Part shown: positions 25,777 through 35,109 of the stretch, piece by piece
How the letters are laid out: each line of letters begins with the position of its first letter
Position numbering within the stretch: the first letter of the stretch is position 1
From: an uncultured Tenacibaculum sp.
GTDB taxonomy: Bacteria > Bacteroidota > Bacteroidia > Flavobacteriales > Flavobacteriaceae
DNA length: 64,000 nt
Reading direction: 5' to 3'
Assembly (NCBI GenBank): GCA_947497895.1
Contig: CANMIL010000002.1
Coordinates: 558,001-622,000 of the forward strand
The notes under the pieces: model-generated
The model's input: only the letters and a program-made list of their open reading frames with translations
What the model was told of the DNA's origin: nothing
The model's database searches: none
Translations under genes and position numbers: made by a program

Positions 25777-28458
25777 TTATTCAACTAATATTTTATACTC
25801 TTTGTAATTTGTTTTTCCTCCAATCTTCACAATATAAGCTCCTGAACTGGCATATGACATGTCCAAAGAATACTCATATTTATTTCCGTTTTTAGAAATA
25901 TTATTAAAAACAATAGTTTTCCCTAAAATATCGTACACTCTAAATGATAGTATACCGGAGTAGTCTGTTGTTAACTGGAAGTCAAATTGCTTATTAGGTA
26001 AAGTTAGAACCTTTAGTTCAGCATTATTCAATGTTACATTATCAGTACTTAAAGTTCTATCTATAATATTCACTAAATAATCGTGTACTTCACCATAATC
26101 ATAATTACTACAAGGATCGTTAATATCTCCTGCGCCAGTATTATCTATTGCTTTTACTCTTAATACATGTTTTCCTAAATTTGCAGATTGAGGTAAAGTA
26201 AAAGTAAAGCTTTCGAGAGCGTTAGCAACAGAGAAAACACTTCCTGAAATAAACTGTTCAGCTGTTTCAAAGGTTCCGCTATCGTCTAAATCTATCCAAG
26301 CAGAGATACTTTCACCGTCAGGATTACTGGCCCAGTTATGTTGTGCTTGCATAGTATGTTCATCATTTCTATCTAAATCAGTGATTAAATCTTTACGATT
26401 TACATACCCTTGAACATCACCTGTAGAGTTACAACCATTAGCACCATTATCGGCATCAATAGTACCTAGAACAAATCGTTTAATACCGTCTAAACCACAT
26501 CCTCTTGTCGCGGTAGGTATACAATGCTGAACGGAAGTAGTAATGTTAACAGTTTTACTGTTGTTACTTTGATTTTCATCAGTAGTGAGTTCCGTAGCTA
26601 CTACTAATTCATAGGTTCTATTCAGTACTGAAAAGTCAGCTGTTGTATTGAAGGTATATTCTGCCGTTGTGTTAGCAGCTAATGTTGACGTATAAGTTTC
26701 TGTAATTTTTGTTCCACCATCCAAGGTATAACTTACAGGGAAGTTTGTTTGATCATTAGTACCAAAGTTTCGAATTCTTACCGTGATAGATTCAGAATCT
26801 GTAAGGTTCCCATCAGTAGGAGCAGTAACAGTAGTAACACCAATGTCGTTAGCTAACGGTTCCGTCAATTGGAAAACTCCAACCATATTACTTCTCGCAC
26901 CATTATTAAAATATTCACTTACAAACCAAAAATCGGAATCGTTAGAAGGATCAACAGTTAAATGTGAGTAATCTGCATATCTGTTAGCAGGGTTGTCAGA
27001 TGTACTTTGCACAATTAATTCCTCCAATGCGGTAATCGTATTTAAAGGATCGTCATGGAATCTTCCCGTGTATCGCAAAGAAATGCTTTCATTGGTACTC
27101 ACAGAAGAATAAGCAATAGCAATATTACCAGCACCATCGATTCCCATACTTGCACCAAAAGCGTGTCTGCCTTCAGGAGCCGTATATGTACCTTCTTGGT
27201 GTTTTACCCAAGGTTGACCGTCACCAGCTTGTCTTAATTCGTACCATCTGATACCGGCTAATTCATTAGTTGTATCTGTATTTACAACAAAATTAAATAC
27301 AACAGAGTTGTGATCGTCAAATTTTCTAAACTGAGCTTGATTCATAATGGTTGCCTGCATTGCATCGATATCTGGTCCAGAAGGTTGAGATAAGTTTGAG
27401 AAACTTCCTCCATCAAACACTCCAGTAAACGCAGCGGCAGGTATTTCAGTAGGAGCAGATATTGTTGAGTTCGCTGGGGTAGTCCAGTCAACATCAAGAT
27501 TCCACAATTTTAAATGGTCAGTTGTAACACCTGCCCAAGCATCATCTTGCATATATACTATTGTAGCATTTCCTCTTGCAGGTAGATTGTCGTCGATTAC
27601 ATTGAAAACCTGAGGACTATAGAAACCATTGGTAACCATTCCTGTTAAGCTGAATGCTTGGATACTTGCAGTGCTATCCCCAGTTAACATTTTATCTCTT
27701 TCTAAAGCCCATACTTGACCAGTTCTTGTATTACCGCTACTATCACTAGCTGAAATATTTGCTGTTACATAGTAACCATCTGACCAAATTGAGAATTTGG
27801 TATAATCAGGGAAGGTACCTGTTTGAAATGAGTCCGCACTATAAGTGTGCCAACCTCCATTAACTGGATCATTAGTTTGTGAAATGGCGACATGGAACCC
27901 ATTAGGACTGTCTTCAAACTCAGTAACAATATATCGATCTGCCTGAGCATCATAAAGAACAATTGGATCACCATCAGCACCACCAGGGAATAATGTAGCT
28001 AAACTAGCGGCATCTGTTGCTGGTGTACCATCTTTATTAAAAATTCTAAATGCAGTATTCCAAGCAGCGATATAATAATCTCTACCAACTGCTCCTGTTG
28101 GATCGGAAGGTGTAGATGTTTGATTGGTTGTTTCGAATGTAAGACTGGTAGACCTTACTCGTCTTGAAGTAGATCTTCTTTGTGTGTCTAGTAATGGATC
28201 TTTGCCGTGTGGTAAGCCCTTTCCAGGAACCACCTTGTTACCTTTTGTTCTTTTATCCTTAGCATAAAGGTTTCTTTCATCAACTTTAGCATGAACAAAA
28301 GTCCCATTTTTCATTTGCTCTTTAATACTAGGGACAAAGCGATATTTCAATTGTCCATTCCATGTTGCTTTCTGAGCTCCATCTTGACCGCTTATTTGTC
28401 CAAAAAGTAGAGACGAAAAGCATAATGCCATGGCGAAGGGTATGTATTTTAATTTCAT
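25777..28458 (-). CDS. T9SS-secreted multidomain protein with C-terminal sorting domain
   Basis: A 893-residue exported protein. Signal peptide MKLKYIPFAMALCFSSLLFG, then a large beta-rich region (about 100-520) with repeated Gly/Asp/Ser-rich turns and many short DPTGAVG-type motifs, a CARDB-like adhesion domain (about 535-640), a GEVED-type domain (about 690-795, ending with GEVHDYLVNI), and a C-terminal type A sorting domain (about 815-893, with FRVYDILGKTIV and final NYKEYKILVE). The sorting domain marks export by the type IX system and attachment to the cell surface. Possibly an adhesin or surface enzyme; no catalytic site is recognised. Convergent with the lipoprotein gene. Confidence 0.9.
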   Translation of the reverse strand: MKLKYIPFAMALCFSSLLFGQISGQDGAQKATWNGQLKYRFVPSIKEQMKNGTFVHAKVDERNLYAKDKRTKGNKVVPGKGLPHGKDPLLDTQRRSTSRRVRSTSLTFETTNQTSTPSDPTGAVGRDYYIAAWNTAFRIFNKDGTPATDAASLATLFPGGADGDPIVLYDAQADRYIVTEFEDSPNGFHVAISQTNDPVNGGWHTYSADSFQTGTFPDYTKFSIWSDGYYVTANISASDSSGNTRTGQVWALERDKMLTGDSTASIQAFSLTGMVTNGFYSPQVFNVIDDNLPARGNATIVYMQDDAWAGVTTDHLKLWNLDVDWTTPANSTISAPTEIPAAAFTGVFDGGSFSNLSQPSGPDIDAMQATIMNQAQFRKFDDHNSVVFNFVVNTDTTNELAGIRWYELRQAGDGQPWVKHQEGTYTAPEGRHAFGASMGIDGAGNIAIAYSSVSTNESISLRYTGRFHDDPLNTITALEELIVQSTSDNPANRYADYSHLTVDPSNDSDFWFVSEYFNNGARSNMVGVFQLTEPLANDIGVTTVTAPTDGNLTDSESITVRIRNFGTNDQTNFPVSYTLDGGTKITETYTSTLAANTTAEYTFNTTADFSVLNRTYELVVATELTTDENQSNNSKTVNITTSVQHCIPTATRGCGLDGIKRFVLGTIDADNGANGCNSTGDVQGYVNRKDLITDLDRNDEHTMQAQHNWASNPDGESISAWIDLDDSGTFETAEQFISGSVFSVANALESFTFTLPQSANLGKHVLRVKAIDNTGAGDINDPCSNYDYGEVHDYLVNIIDRTLSTDNVTLNNAELKVLTLPNKQFDFQLTTDYSGILSFRVYDILGKTIVFNNISKNGNKYEYSLDMSYASSGAYIVKIGGKTNYKEYKILVE

Positions 28459-28789
28459 TATTAAGATTAGTTTGTATGATTCCCAAAAATTACAATGTCA
28501 TTTAAATTGTGTAATTTTCGAGTAAAGTTAAAAATTTATTCACAAAAACTGGTAAAATGTTATTTTTTTATGCTTTGTAGTTGAAATATTGTTTTATTGT
28601 ATTTGCGTTTAAATAGGTTGATTTTCAGTATTTATTCTACTAAAGAGGTTTCTGGTTTAAGGAAAATACGATAAAATAAGCTGAATTTGAGGAGTTGTAG
28701 GATAATGATTAAATTCACAAATTGCCTGTTAAACCAGAGTAACATTTATTACAGAGTAAAAACGATATTTGAAGTATATTTGTGCAAGT
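28459..28789. other. 331-bp AT-rich divergent intergenic region
   Basis: Lies between the start of the T9SS cargo gene (-) and ruvB (+). I see no gene. The right end contains the ruvB -7 box. No clear promoter octamer for the cargo gene was found; a near match with one extra base (CAAAAATTA on plus) occurs at its start-proximal side. Confidence 0.6.
28775..28782 (+). promoter_or_regulatory. ruvB: ruvB -7 promoter box (TATATTTG)
   Basis: A TAnnTTTG match that ends 7 bases before the ruvB ATG at 28790, so the message would be leaderless or nearly so. The longer in-frame start at 28769 lies upstream of the box and is unlikely to be used. Confidence 0.6.
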
Positions 28790-29812
28790 ATGAATGAACA
28801 CTTAAATCCAGATAAGGATAATTATTCAAATGAAGAACTAGACGTAGAGAAGAAACTACGTCCACTTTCATTTAGCGACTTTACGGGTCAAGATCAAGCA
28901 ATAGAGAATCTTCAAATCTTTGTAGAAGCTGCAAATAGAAGGGGAGAGGCGCTGGATCATACGTTGTTTCATGGCCCTCCAGGGTTGGGGAAAACTACTT
29001 TAGCTCATATTTTGGCGAATGAATTAAACGCAGGTATTAAAGTAACATCAGGACCTGTGTTGGACAAGCCGGGAGATTTAGCAGGTTTGTTAACTAATTT
29101 GGATGAAAGAGACGTTTTATTCATTGATGAGATTCATAGATTGAGCCCAATTGTTGAGGAATACTTGTATTCTGCAATGGAAGACTTTAAAATAGATATT
29201 ATGATTGAGTCTGGGCCAAACGCAAGAACTGTCCAAATTAATTTGGAACCTTTTACACTTGTTGGAGCAACAACTCGTTCGGGACTTTTAACGGCTCCTA
29301 TGAGAGCAAGGTTTGGAATAAGCAGTAGGTTACATTATTATTCTACGGAGTTATTGAGTACAATTATAGAGAGAAGTGCTTATATTTTAGGTGTTCCAAT
29401 AACTTTAGAGGCGGCTATTGAAATTGCCGGAAGGAGTAGAGGTACTCCTCGTATAGCAAATGCTTTATTGAGAAGAGTTCGCGATTTTGCAGAAATTAAA
29501 GGAGATGGAAACATTACCATTGAAATAGCTAAGTACGCATTGAAAGCTCTAAATGTTGATGCTCATGGGTTAGACGAAATGGATAATAAGATTTTGAGCA
29601 CAATCATAGATAAATTTAAAGGAGGCCCAGTTGGGCTGACAACTTTGGCAACTGCTGTTGCAGAGAATGCTGAAACAATTGAAGAAGTATATGAACCTTT
29701 TTTGATTCAACAAGGATTCATAATGAGAACGCCAAGAGGTAGAGAAGTGACTGACTTAGCATATAAGCATTTGGGACGTATAAAAGGTTCTTCCCAAGGG
29801 GAATTGTTCTAA
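28790..29812 (+). CDS. ruvB: Holliday junction branch migration ATPase RuvB
   Basis: About 340 residues of AAA+ helicase: N-terminal [19 protein letters not shown], Walker [12 protein letters not shown], Walker [10 protein letters not shown], sensor 1 ([18 protein letters not shown] with arginine finger) and the C-terminal winged-helix domain ([13 protein letters not shown]). RuvB hexamers drive branch migration with RuvA, and RuvC resolves the junction; ruvA and ruvC are not in the window. Start at 28790 fits the family length and the promoter box. Probable first gene of a plus-strand run to 34696. Confidence 0.97.
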   Translation: MNEHLNPDKDNYSNEELDVEKKLRPLSFSDFTGQDQAIENLQIFVEAANRRGEALDHTLFHGPPGLGKTTLAHILANELNAGIKVTSGPVLDKPGDLAGLLTNLDERDVLFIDEIHRLSPIVEEYLYSAMEDFKIDIMIESGPNARTVQINLEPFTLVGATTRSGLLTAPMRARFGISSRLHYYSTELLSTIIERSAYILGVPITLEAAIEIAGRSRGTPRIANALLRRVRDFAEIKGDGNITIEIAKYALKALNVDAHGLDEMDNKILSTIIDKFKGGPVGLTTLATAVAENAETIEEVYEPFLIQQGFIMRTPRGREVTDLAYKHLGRIKGSSQGELF

Positions 29813-29829
29813 TCTAGATAACCACCATT

Positions 29830-31131
29830 ATGAATGGAGAAAACAACACCGAAACGAAAAATTGGCTGCAAAGGCTAAAAGATGAAAGCTGGGAAGCAGA
29901 ACTATTAGTTTCTGCTGTTGCTATCTTTGGTACATTTCAACTATTTGACGGTATTAATTGGATTACCAATTACTTTATAGATAAAGTGAATCCAAATCAA
30001 TACTTTTTTGCATACTTTATTTGTTTTTTCGGTTTGATTGCAGTGAGTGCTTTAGCTGCAATGTTTGTAATCCATTTTTTTCTAAGAGCCTATTGGGTTG
30101 GGTTGGTTGGTTTAAACTCAGTGTTTCCTGATTATAGCCTTGAAGATAGTGCCTATTCTAAAATTTACACGGAAAAGATTTTATCGATATTACCTAAGCT
30201 TAAAGATTCAATTCAAAAAGTTGATGAATTATGTAGCGTTATCTTTTCAATAGCATTTACATTTCTTTTATTATACGGTTACATAGCTATTTTTTCAAGT
30301 GTTTATTTGTTGCTTTATAATATACTTTCAGAATATGTAAATAGCTACATATTAATGATACCTGGTATTTTTATTGCCTTAAGTTTAGTTGTTCAAATTT
30401 TTGTATCAATTTTTGCGAACTTTAAGAGCAACAAAGAAAAGGAGAATCTACAGCTTTTAAACTTTAGAGTTGTAAAATTTGTATCAATTATTTCTTTTGG
30501 GCCAATTTATAAGAACATTTTACAGGTTTCTATGATTTTTGGGTCGAATTTTAAGAAGAAAAAATCATTAGTTTATTTAATTTTCGTTTTTCTAGTTTCT
30601 GCTATGATGGTAGCTGTAGTTCAACTTCCGAAAACAAACATTTTATACTTTGTTAAACATCGAGCTGAGGCGAATTATGATATTTATAGGACTTATGCTG
30701 ATTACTACAAGGATAGTAACCAACAGCTTGATTTCTTACTTAGCCCAGAAATTGAATCTGATCTTATTGAACGTAGTACTTTAGAAGTTTTTATTCCAAT
30801 ATTCGATTATGAAGGAGCTATGAGAGAAACAGTATGTGGTGAATATGATGAAATATCAAATAATTCGAGGAAGGATAAAAGAAAGAACAGAGCTGTTTAT
30901 TTAGAAGAATGTTACAAGAAGTATCACAAGCTCTATTTAAATGGGGAAAAGATTGATGTGACATTTTTAAGATATAACAATCATTACAGGACAGGTCAGT
31001 TTGGAATAGTATCCTTTATTGATATTAAGAAGTTACCTATAGGTTTAAACGAACTTAAAATTGAAAAGATAAACGATAAAGGAGTTTTTATGAAGTGGAA
31101 CATTCCATTTTATTATGCACCTAAAAATTAG
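29830..31131 (+). CDS. Uncharacterised multi-pass membrane protein
   Basis: A 433-residue protein with a charged 20-residue N-terminus, about six to seven membrane helices between 25 and 270, and a soluble C-terminal domain of about 160 residues (from about 275) rich in Tyr, Asp and basic residues and lacking cysteine pairs. Conserved-looking features include a WLQRLKDESWEAELLVSA start. I do not recognise the family and see no transporter or enzyme motif. It lies 17 bases after ruvB and 17 before a SulP transporter, so it is likely co-transcribed with them. Confidence 0.75.
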   Translation: MNGENNTETKNWLQRLKDESWEAELLVSAVAIFGTFQLFDGINWITNYFIDKVNPNQYFFAYFICFFGLIAVSALAAMFVIHFFLRAYWVGLVGLNSVFPDYSLEDSAYSKIYTEKILSILPKLKDSIQKVDELCSVIFSIAFTFLLLYGYIAIFSSVYLLLYNILSEYVNSYILMIPGIFIALSLVVQIFVSIFANFKSNKEKENLQLLNFRVVKFVSIISFGPIYKNILQVSMIFGSNFKKKKSLVYLIFVFLVSAMMVAVVQLPKTNILYFVKHRAEANYDIYRTYADYYKDSNQQLDFLLSPEIESDLIERSTLEVFIPIFDYEGAMRETVCGEYDEISNNSRKDKRKNRAVYLEECYKKYHKLYLNGEKIDVTFLRYNNHYRTGQFGIVSFIDIKKLPIGLNELKIEKINDKGVFMKWNIPFYYAPKN

Positions 31132-31148
31132 ATTTATTTAATTGAGGC

Positions 31149-32879
31149 ATGAAGTTGATTAAGAAGTTAGTACCCGTTTTTAGCTGGTTGCCAAATTACC
31201 AGAAAGAATATTTGCAAAACGATATTATTGCAGGTGTTACTGTGGCAATTGTTCTCATTCCTCAAGGTATTGCATATGCTCTTATTGCAGGTTTACCGCC
31301 AATTTATGGATTATATTCTGCGTTAATACCTCAAGTTATTTATGCAATTTTTGGTTCTTCTCGTCAAGTTGCAATCGGACCAGTAGCCATGGACTCTTTA
31401 ATCGTAGCAACAGGAGTCTCTACACTAGCCTTAGTCGGATCAGAAAGTTACATATCCATAGCCATATTACTGGCATTGGTAGTTGGAAGCATACAATTAC
31501 TCATGGGAGTATTTCAACTAGGTTTTATTGTTAACTTTTTATCAAGGCCTGTTATTACTGGTTTTACCTCTGCAGTAGCTTTGATTATTGGATTAAATCA
31601 GTTTAAAAACCTTTTAGGAGTTGAGTTTCTGCAAAGTGATCAAGTGCATATTTTGCTAGAAGATATTTTTAACAGAATTCAGTTTTTCAATAAGAATACC
31701 ACTATCATAGGTGTTGTTGCGTGCGCTATTATTATCTTCTTTAGAAAGCTAAATAAGAAAATTCCAAACGCTCTAATTGTGGTTGCCCTTGGGATTATAT
31801 CGATAAAATATTTTGGAGAAAGTTGGGCTGGTGTGGCTATTGTAAAAGATATTCCATCAGGTTTACCTGCTTTTTCAATACCTACAATTGATGTTCCATT
31901 AATAAAAGAATTAATGCCTATAGCACTTACGCTTGTAATGGTGGGGTATTTAGAAACTATTTCCATAGGAAAAACATTGGAAGCCAAACAAGATGAATAT
32001 AGAATACAGCCGAATCAAGAATTGATAGCTTTAGGGTTAAGCAATATTTTTGGATCATTTTTTAAAGCATATCCTTCAGCATCCAGTTTTTCAAGATCAG
32101 CGATAAATGCTGAGTCAGGTGGTAAAACAGGAGTTTCTGCAATTGTTTCTGCAATTTTAGTAGTACTAACACTGTTGTTTTTAACACCTATTTTTTACTA
32201 CTTACCTAAAACAATTTTAGCAGCAATTATTATCGTAGCGGTGTTTAATTTGGTAAATGTCAAAGAAGCAAAGCGTTTATGGAAGGCAAATAATCTTGAC
32301 TTTTGGCTACTAGTAGCTACCTTCTTTTCAACATTATTATTTGGAATTGAATATGGAATCTTAATAGGAGTTGGATTATCGTTAATCTTATTAATATTTA
32401 GAACATCTAGACCGTATGTTACTGAACTAGGAAAAGTCCCAGATTCTGATTTTTATAGAAATAAAAATAGGTTTAAAGAGGTTATTATTGAAGATGAAGT
32501 ACTAGTTTTTAGATTCGATGCCCAGTTATTCTATGCCAATTCTGGATATTTTCGAGATAAATTGGAGGAAATGACAGGAGAAAAGGGAAAGGCATTAAAA
32601 TTGATTGTACTTGATGCGGAAAGTATTAATAGGGTGGATAGTACTGGGGTTGATATGTTGATAGAACGAATTCGATTTTATAAGAAAAAAGGAATTACTT
32701 TTTATTTAGCTGGAGTAAAAGGACCAGTAAGAGACGCGTTTTTTAGAGGTGGAGTTTTAGATGAAATCTCTATTGATCATTTTTTCATGAGAGCAAATGG
32801 CGCGGTACATTATTTTAAAACAGGAGATAACTTAAATCAAAAGAAATACGCACAATACATTCATCAAGCGTACAGATAA
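31149..32879 (+). CDS. SulP family anion transporter with STAS domain
   Basis: A 576-residue SLC26/SulP transporter: about ten to twelve membrane helices (about 20-430) with the family signature PQGIAYALIAGLPPIYGLYS and QVAIGPVAMDSL, then a cytoplasmic STAS domain (about 450-560, VLDAESINRVDSTGVDML). SulP proteins move sulfate, bicarbonate or other anions. The position next to sulfur-handling genes hints at sulfate or thiosulfate, but bicarbonate cannot be excluded. Gap to the downstream MBL-rhodanese gene is 22 bases. Confidence 0.92.
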   Translation: MKLIKKLVPVFSWLPNYQKEYLQNDIIAGVTVAIVLIPQGIAYALIAGLPPIYGLYSALIPQVIYAIFGSSRQVAIGPVAMDSLIVATGVSTLALVGSESYISIAILLALVVGSIQLLMGVFQLGFIVNFLSRPVITGFTSAVALIIGLNQFKNLLGVEFLQSDQVHILLEDIFNRIQFFNKNTTIIGVVACAIIIFFRKLNKKIPNALIVVALGIISIKYFGESWAGVAIVKDIPSGLPAFSIPTIDVPLIKELMPIALTLVMVGYLETISIGKTLEAKQDEYRIQPNQELIALGLSNIFGSFFKAYPSASSFSRSAINAESGGKTGVSAIVSAILVVLTLLFLTPIFYYLPKTILAAIIIVAVFNLVNVKEAKRLWKANNLDFWLLVATFFSTLLFGIEYGILIGVGLSLILLIFRTSRPYVTELGKVPDSDFYRNKNRFKEVIIEDEVLVFRFDAQLFYANSGYFRDKLEEMTGEKGKALKLIVLDAESINRVDSTGVDMLIERIRFYKKKGITFYLAGVKGPVRDAFFRGGVLDEISIDHFFMRANGAVHYFKTGDNLNQKKYAQYIHQAYR

Positions 32880-32901
32880 AACAATAGATTAGAATAACAT
32901 T

Positions 32902-34311
32902 ATGAAGATAGAACAAATTTATACAGGTTGTTTGGCTCAGGGAGCATATTATGTTGAAAGTAGAGGAGAAGTTGCCATTATCGATCCTTTAAGGGAAGTT
33001 CAATCTTATATTAATAAAACAAATGAAAACGAGGCTAAAATCAAGTATATTTTCGAAACACATTTTCATGCTGACTTTGTGAGCGGACATGTAACGTTAG
33101 CCGAAAAAACTGGAGCAACTATCGTTTATGGACCTACTGCGGCGCCAAAATTTGACGCTCATATAGCAGAAGATGGAGAAGTTTTTCAATTAGGAGATAT
33201 CACAATAACTGTGTTACACACTCCTGGTCATACAATGGAAAGCACGACATATTTGTTGAAGGATAAAGACGGAAATAATCATGCTATTTTTAGTGGGGAT
33301 ACATTATTTTTAGGAGATGTTGGAAGGCCTGATTTAGCACAAAAAGCAGCTAATTTAACTGAAGAAGAGTTAGCTGGATTACTCTACGAAAGTCTTCGAA
33401 ATAAAATAATGATTTTAGAAGATGATGTAATTGTTTATCCTGCGCATGGTGCTGGATCGGCATGTGGTAAGAATCTAAGTAAGGAAACCGTTGGCACTAT
33501 TGGAGAGCAAAAGAAAACAAATTATGCATTGCGTCATGATATGACCAAAGAAGAGTTCGTAAAAGAAGTTACCGATGGTTTGTTACCTCCTCCAGAATAT
33601 TTTCCTTTAAATGTGAAAATGAATAAAGAAGGCTACAAATCTATTGACGATGTAATTAAAGATAGTACAAAAGCACTTTCGGTAGATGAATTTGAGAAGA
33701 AAGCAAATGAAAGTAACGCAATAATCTTAGATGTAAGGCATCAGTCTGAGTTCATTAAAGGATTTATACCACAGTCTATATTTATTGGTTTAAAAGGAAC
33801 GTTTGCTCCTTGGGTTGGTGCTTTAATTAAAGATGTTTCTCAGCCAATTTTATTAATAACGCCAAAAGGCGAAGAAGAAACGACAATCACCCGTTTATCA
33901 AGAGTTGGTTTTGATAATGTTTTAGGATATTTAGATGGTAGTTTTGATATGTGGAAAGAGTCTGGAAAAGAAATAGATTCTTTAGAGTCTATCTCGGCTA
34001 AAGAGTTAGAAAAAAGATTAGCTAATAAGATATTAGTTTTTGATGTTCGTAAACCAGGAGAGTATGAAAGTGAGCACATTGAAAATGTACCAAATACACC
34101 TTTAGATTTTATCAATAATCATATACAAGAATTTCCAACAGATCAAGATTTTTATGTACATTGTGCAGGAGGGTATCGTTCTGTAATCGCAGCATCTATA
34201 CTGAAGGCAAGAGGTTATCATCATGTTATTGATGTTGCTGGTGGATATAAAGATATAAAAGAAACTTCTATACCGAGAACAGAATATGTTTGTCCTTCGA
34301 CATTAAAATAA
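32902..34311 (+). CDS. MBL-fold persulfide dioxygenase-like protein with two rhodanese domains
   Basis: A 469-residue fusion. N-terminal metallo-beta-lactamase domain (about 1-245) of the ETHE1/persulfide dioxygenase type with metal ligands in ETHFHADFVSGH, HTPGHTMEST and FSGDTLFLGDVGRPD. Then two rhodanese domains: the first (about 265-355) lacks the catalytic Cys (the loop reads LLITPKGEE) and is probably structural, while the second (about 370-465) keeps it in VHCAGGYRSV. Family members oxidise glutathione or bacillithiol persulfide and move sulfane sulfur; this would act in cytoplasmic sulfide detoxification. Followed 4 bases later by a lipoprotein rhodanese. Confidence 0.92.
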   Translation: MKIEQIYTGCLAQGAYYVESRGEVAIIDPLREVQSYINKTNENEAKIKYIFETHFHADFVSGHVTLAEKTGATIVYGPTAAPKFDAHIAEDGEVFQLGDITITVLHTPGHTMESTTYLLKDKDGNNHAIFSGDTLFLGDVGRPDLAQKAANLTEEELAGLLYESLRNKIMILEDDVIVYPAHGAGSACGKNLSKETVGTIGEQKKTNYALRHDMTKEEFVKEVTDGLLPPPEYFPLNVKMNKEGYKSIDDVIKDSTKALSVDEFEKKANESNAIILDVRHQSEFIKGFIPQSIFIGLKGTFAPWVGALIKDVSQPILLITPKGEEETTITRLSRVGFDNVLGYLDGSFDMWKESGKEIDSLESISAKELEKRLANKILVFDVRKPGEYESEHIENVPNTPLDFINNHIQEFPTDQDFYVHCAGGYRSVIAASILKARGYHHVIDVAGGYKDIKETSIPRTEYVCPSTLK

Positions 34312-34315
34312 ATGT

Positions 34316-34696
34316 ATGACAAAACTGAGAAAGATACTTTCTATGGTATTATTATTTTTAGTAATAGCCTGTAAAGAAAAAAGTAATAGTATAGTTGATA
34401 TAAGAGTATCGGATTTACAAACGGTATTAAGTACTCATTCTGAATTACAACTAGTGGATGTAAGAACACCTGAAGAATGTGAAAAAGGGATGATCAATAA
34501 AGCCATGAATATCGATGTTACCTCGGAAGATTTTGAAGGAAAGGCTTTAAAGTTATTGAAAAAAGATATTCCAGTATATTTATATTGTAGATCAGGCGGT
34601 AGAAGTATTATTGCCGCTGAAATGCTCACAGAGAAAGGGTTTGAAGTTTACAACTTGGAAGGTGGGTATTTGAACTGGAAAGAAGAAAATAAATAA
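34316..34696 (+). CDS. Rhodanese-like lipoprotein
   Basis: A 126-residue protein with a signal peptide ending in the lipobox LVIAC (Cys19) and a single rhodanese domain (about 30-125). The active-site loop is YCRSGGRSII with catalytic Cys, so sulfur transfer is possible. The lipobox places it at an envelope membrane, unlike the upstream cytoplasmic fusion; the pair could handle sulfane sulfur on both sides of the inner membrane (inference). Last gene of the tightly packed run. Confidence 0.9.
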   Translation: MTKLRKILSMVLLFLVIACKEKSNSIVDIRVSDLQTVLSTHSELQLVDVRTPEECEKGMINKAMNIDVTSEDFEGKALKLLKKDIPVYLYCRSGGRSIIAAEMLTEKGFEVYNLEGGYLNWKEENK

Positions 34697-34784
34697 AAAC
34701 GCATAAAATTGATTTAATCAATAGAAGTTTTAGAGAAAGCTCGTTGAGATTTTATGTGATTATTGAATATAATAGAAGTAAATA

Positions 34785-35051
34785 ATGAAACAAGAAATAT
34801 ATATAGAGAATTTAAAGTGTGGTGGATGTGCCAACACGATAAAAAAAGGGATCTCTTCGATTAAAGGAGTGGATGATGTAGATATCAATGTTGATGAATC
34901 GTTGGTAACGTTTGTTGCTTCAGAGAATGTACTTAATCAAGTTAAAGAAAAGTTGTCAAAACTTGGTTATCCTGAAGTAGGAGACAAAAATACGGTGTTG
35001 CACAAAGCGAAATCATTTGTAAGTTGTGCTACAGGAAAAATGAGTAAATAA
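34785..35051 (+). CDS. Heavy-metal-associated (HMA) domain protein
   Basis: An 88-residue metallochaperone-like protein with the MxCxxC-type motif shifted to LKCGGCAN (Cys12 and Cys15), a beta-alpha-beta-beta pattern, and an extra Cys in SFVSCATGKMSK at the tail. Such proteins bind Cu(I) or Zn and deliver it to P-type ATPases or regulators; no such partner is in the window. The loop GGC before AN differs from the usual TCxxC of CopZ. It is 88 bases from the rhodanese gene and may have its own promoter. Followed by a strong terminator. Confidence 0.85.
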   Translation: MKQEIYIENLKCGGCANTIKKGISSIKGVDDVDINVDESLVTFVASENVLNQVKEKLSKLGYPEVGDKNTVLHKAKSFVSCATGKMSK

Positions 35052-35052
35052 T

Positions 35053-35084
35053 AAAAAAGCGAGATGAATTCATCTCGCTTTTTT
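35053..35084. terminator. Bidirectional terminator (perfect 32-base palindrome)
   Basis: A perfect inverted repeat with A-tract, GCGAGATGAA and complement, centred on 35068/35069 and flanked by T-runs. It separates the HMA gene and the convergent aspartate aminotransferase gene. Confidence 0.9.
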
Positions 35085-35109
35085 TTATTCATAAAAAAAA
35101 CTAATGCAA

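Noticed and set aside
25092..25784. A 230-residue minus-strand frame spanning the coxA end and the small lipoprotein
   Set aside because: It crosses two strong terminators and overlaps two supported plus-strand genes; the product resembles no family.
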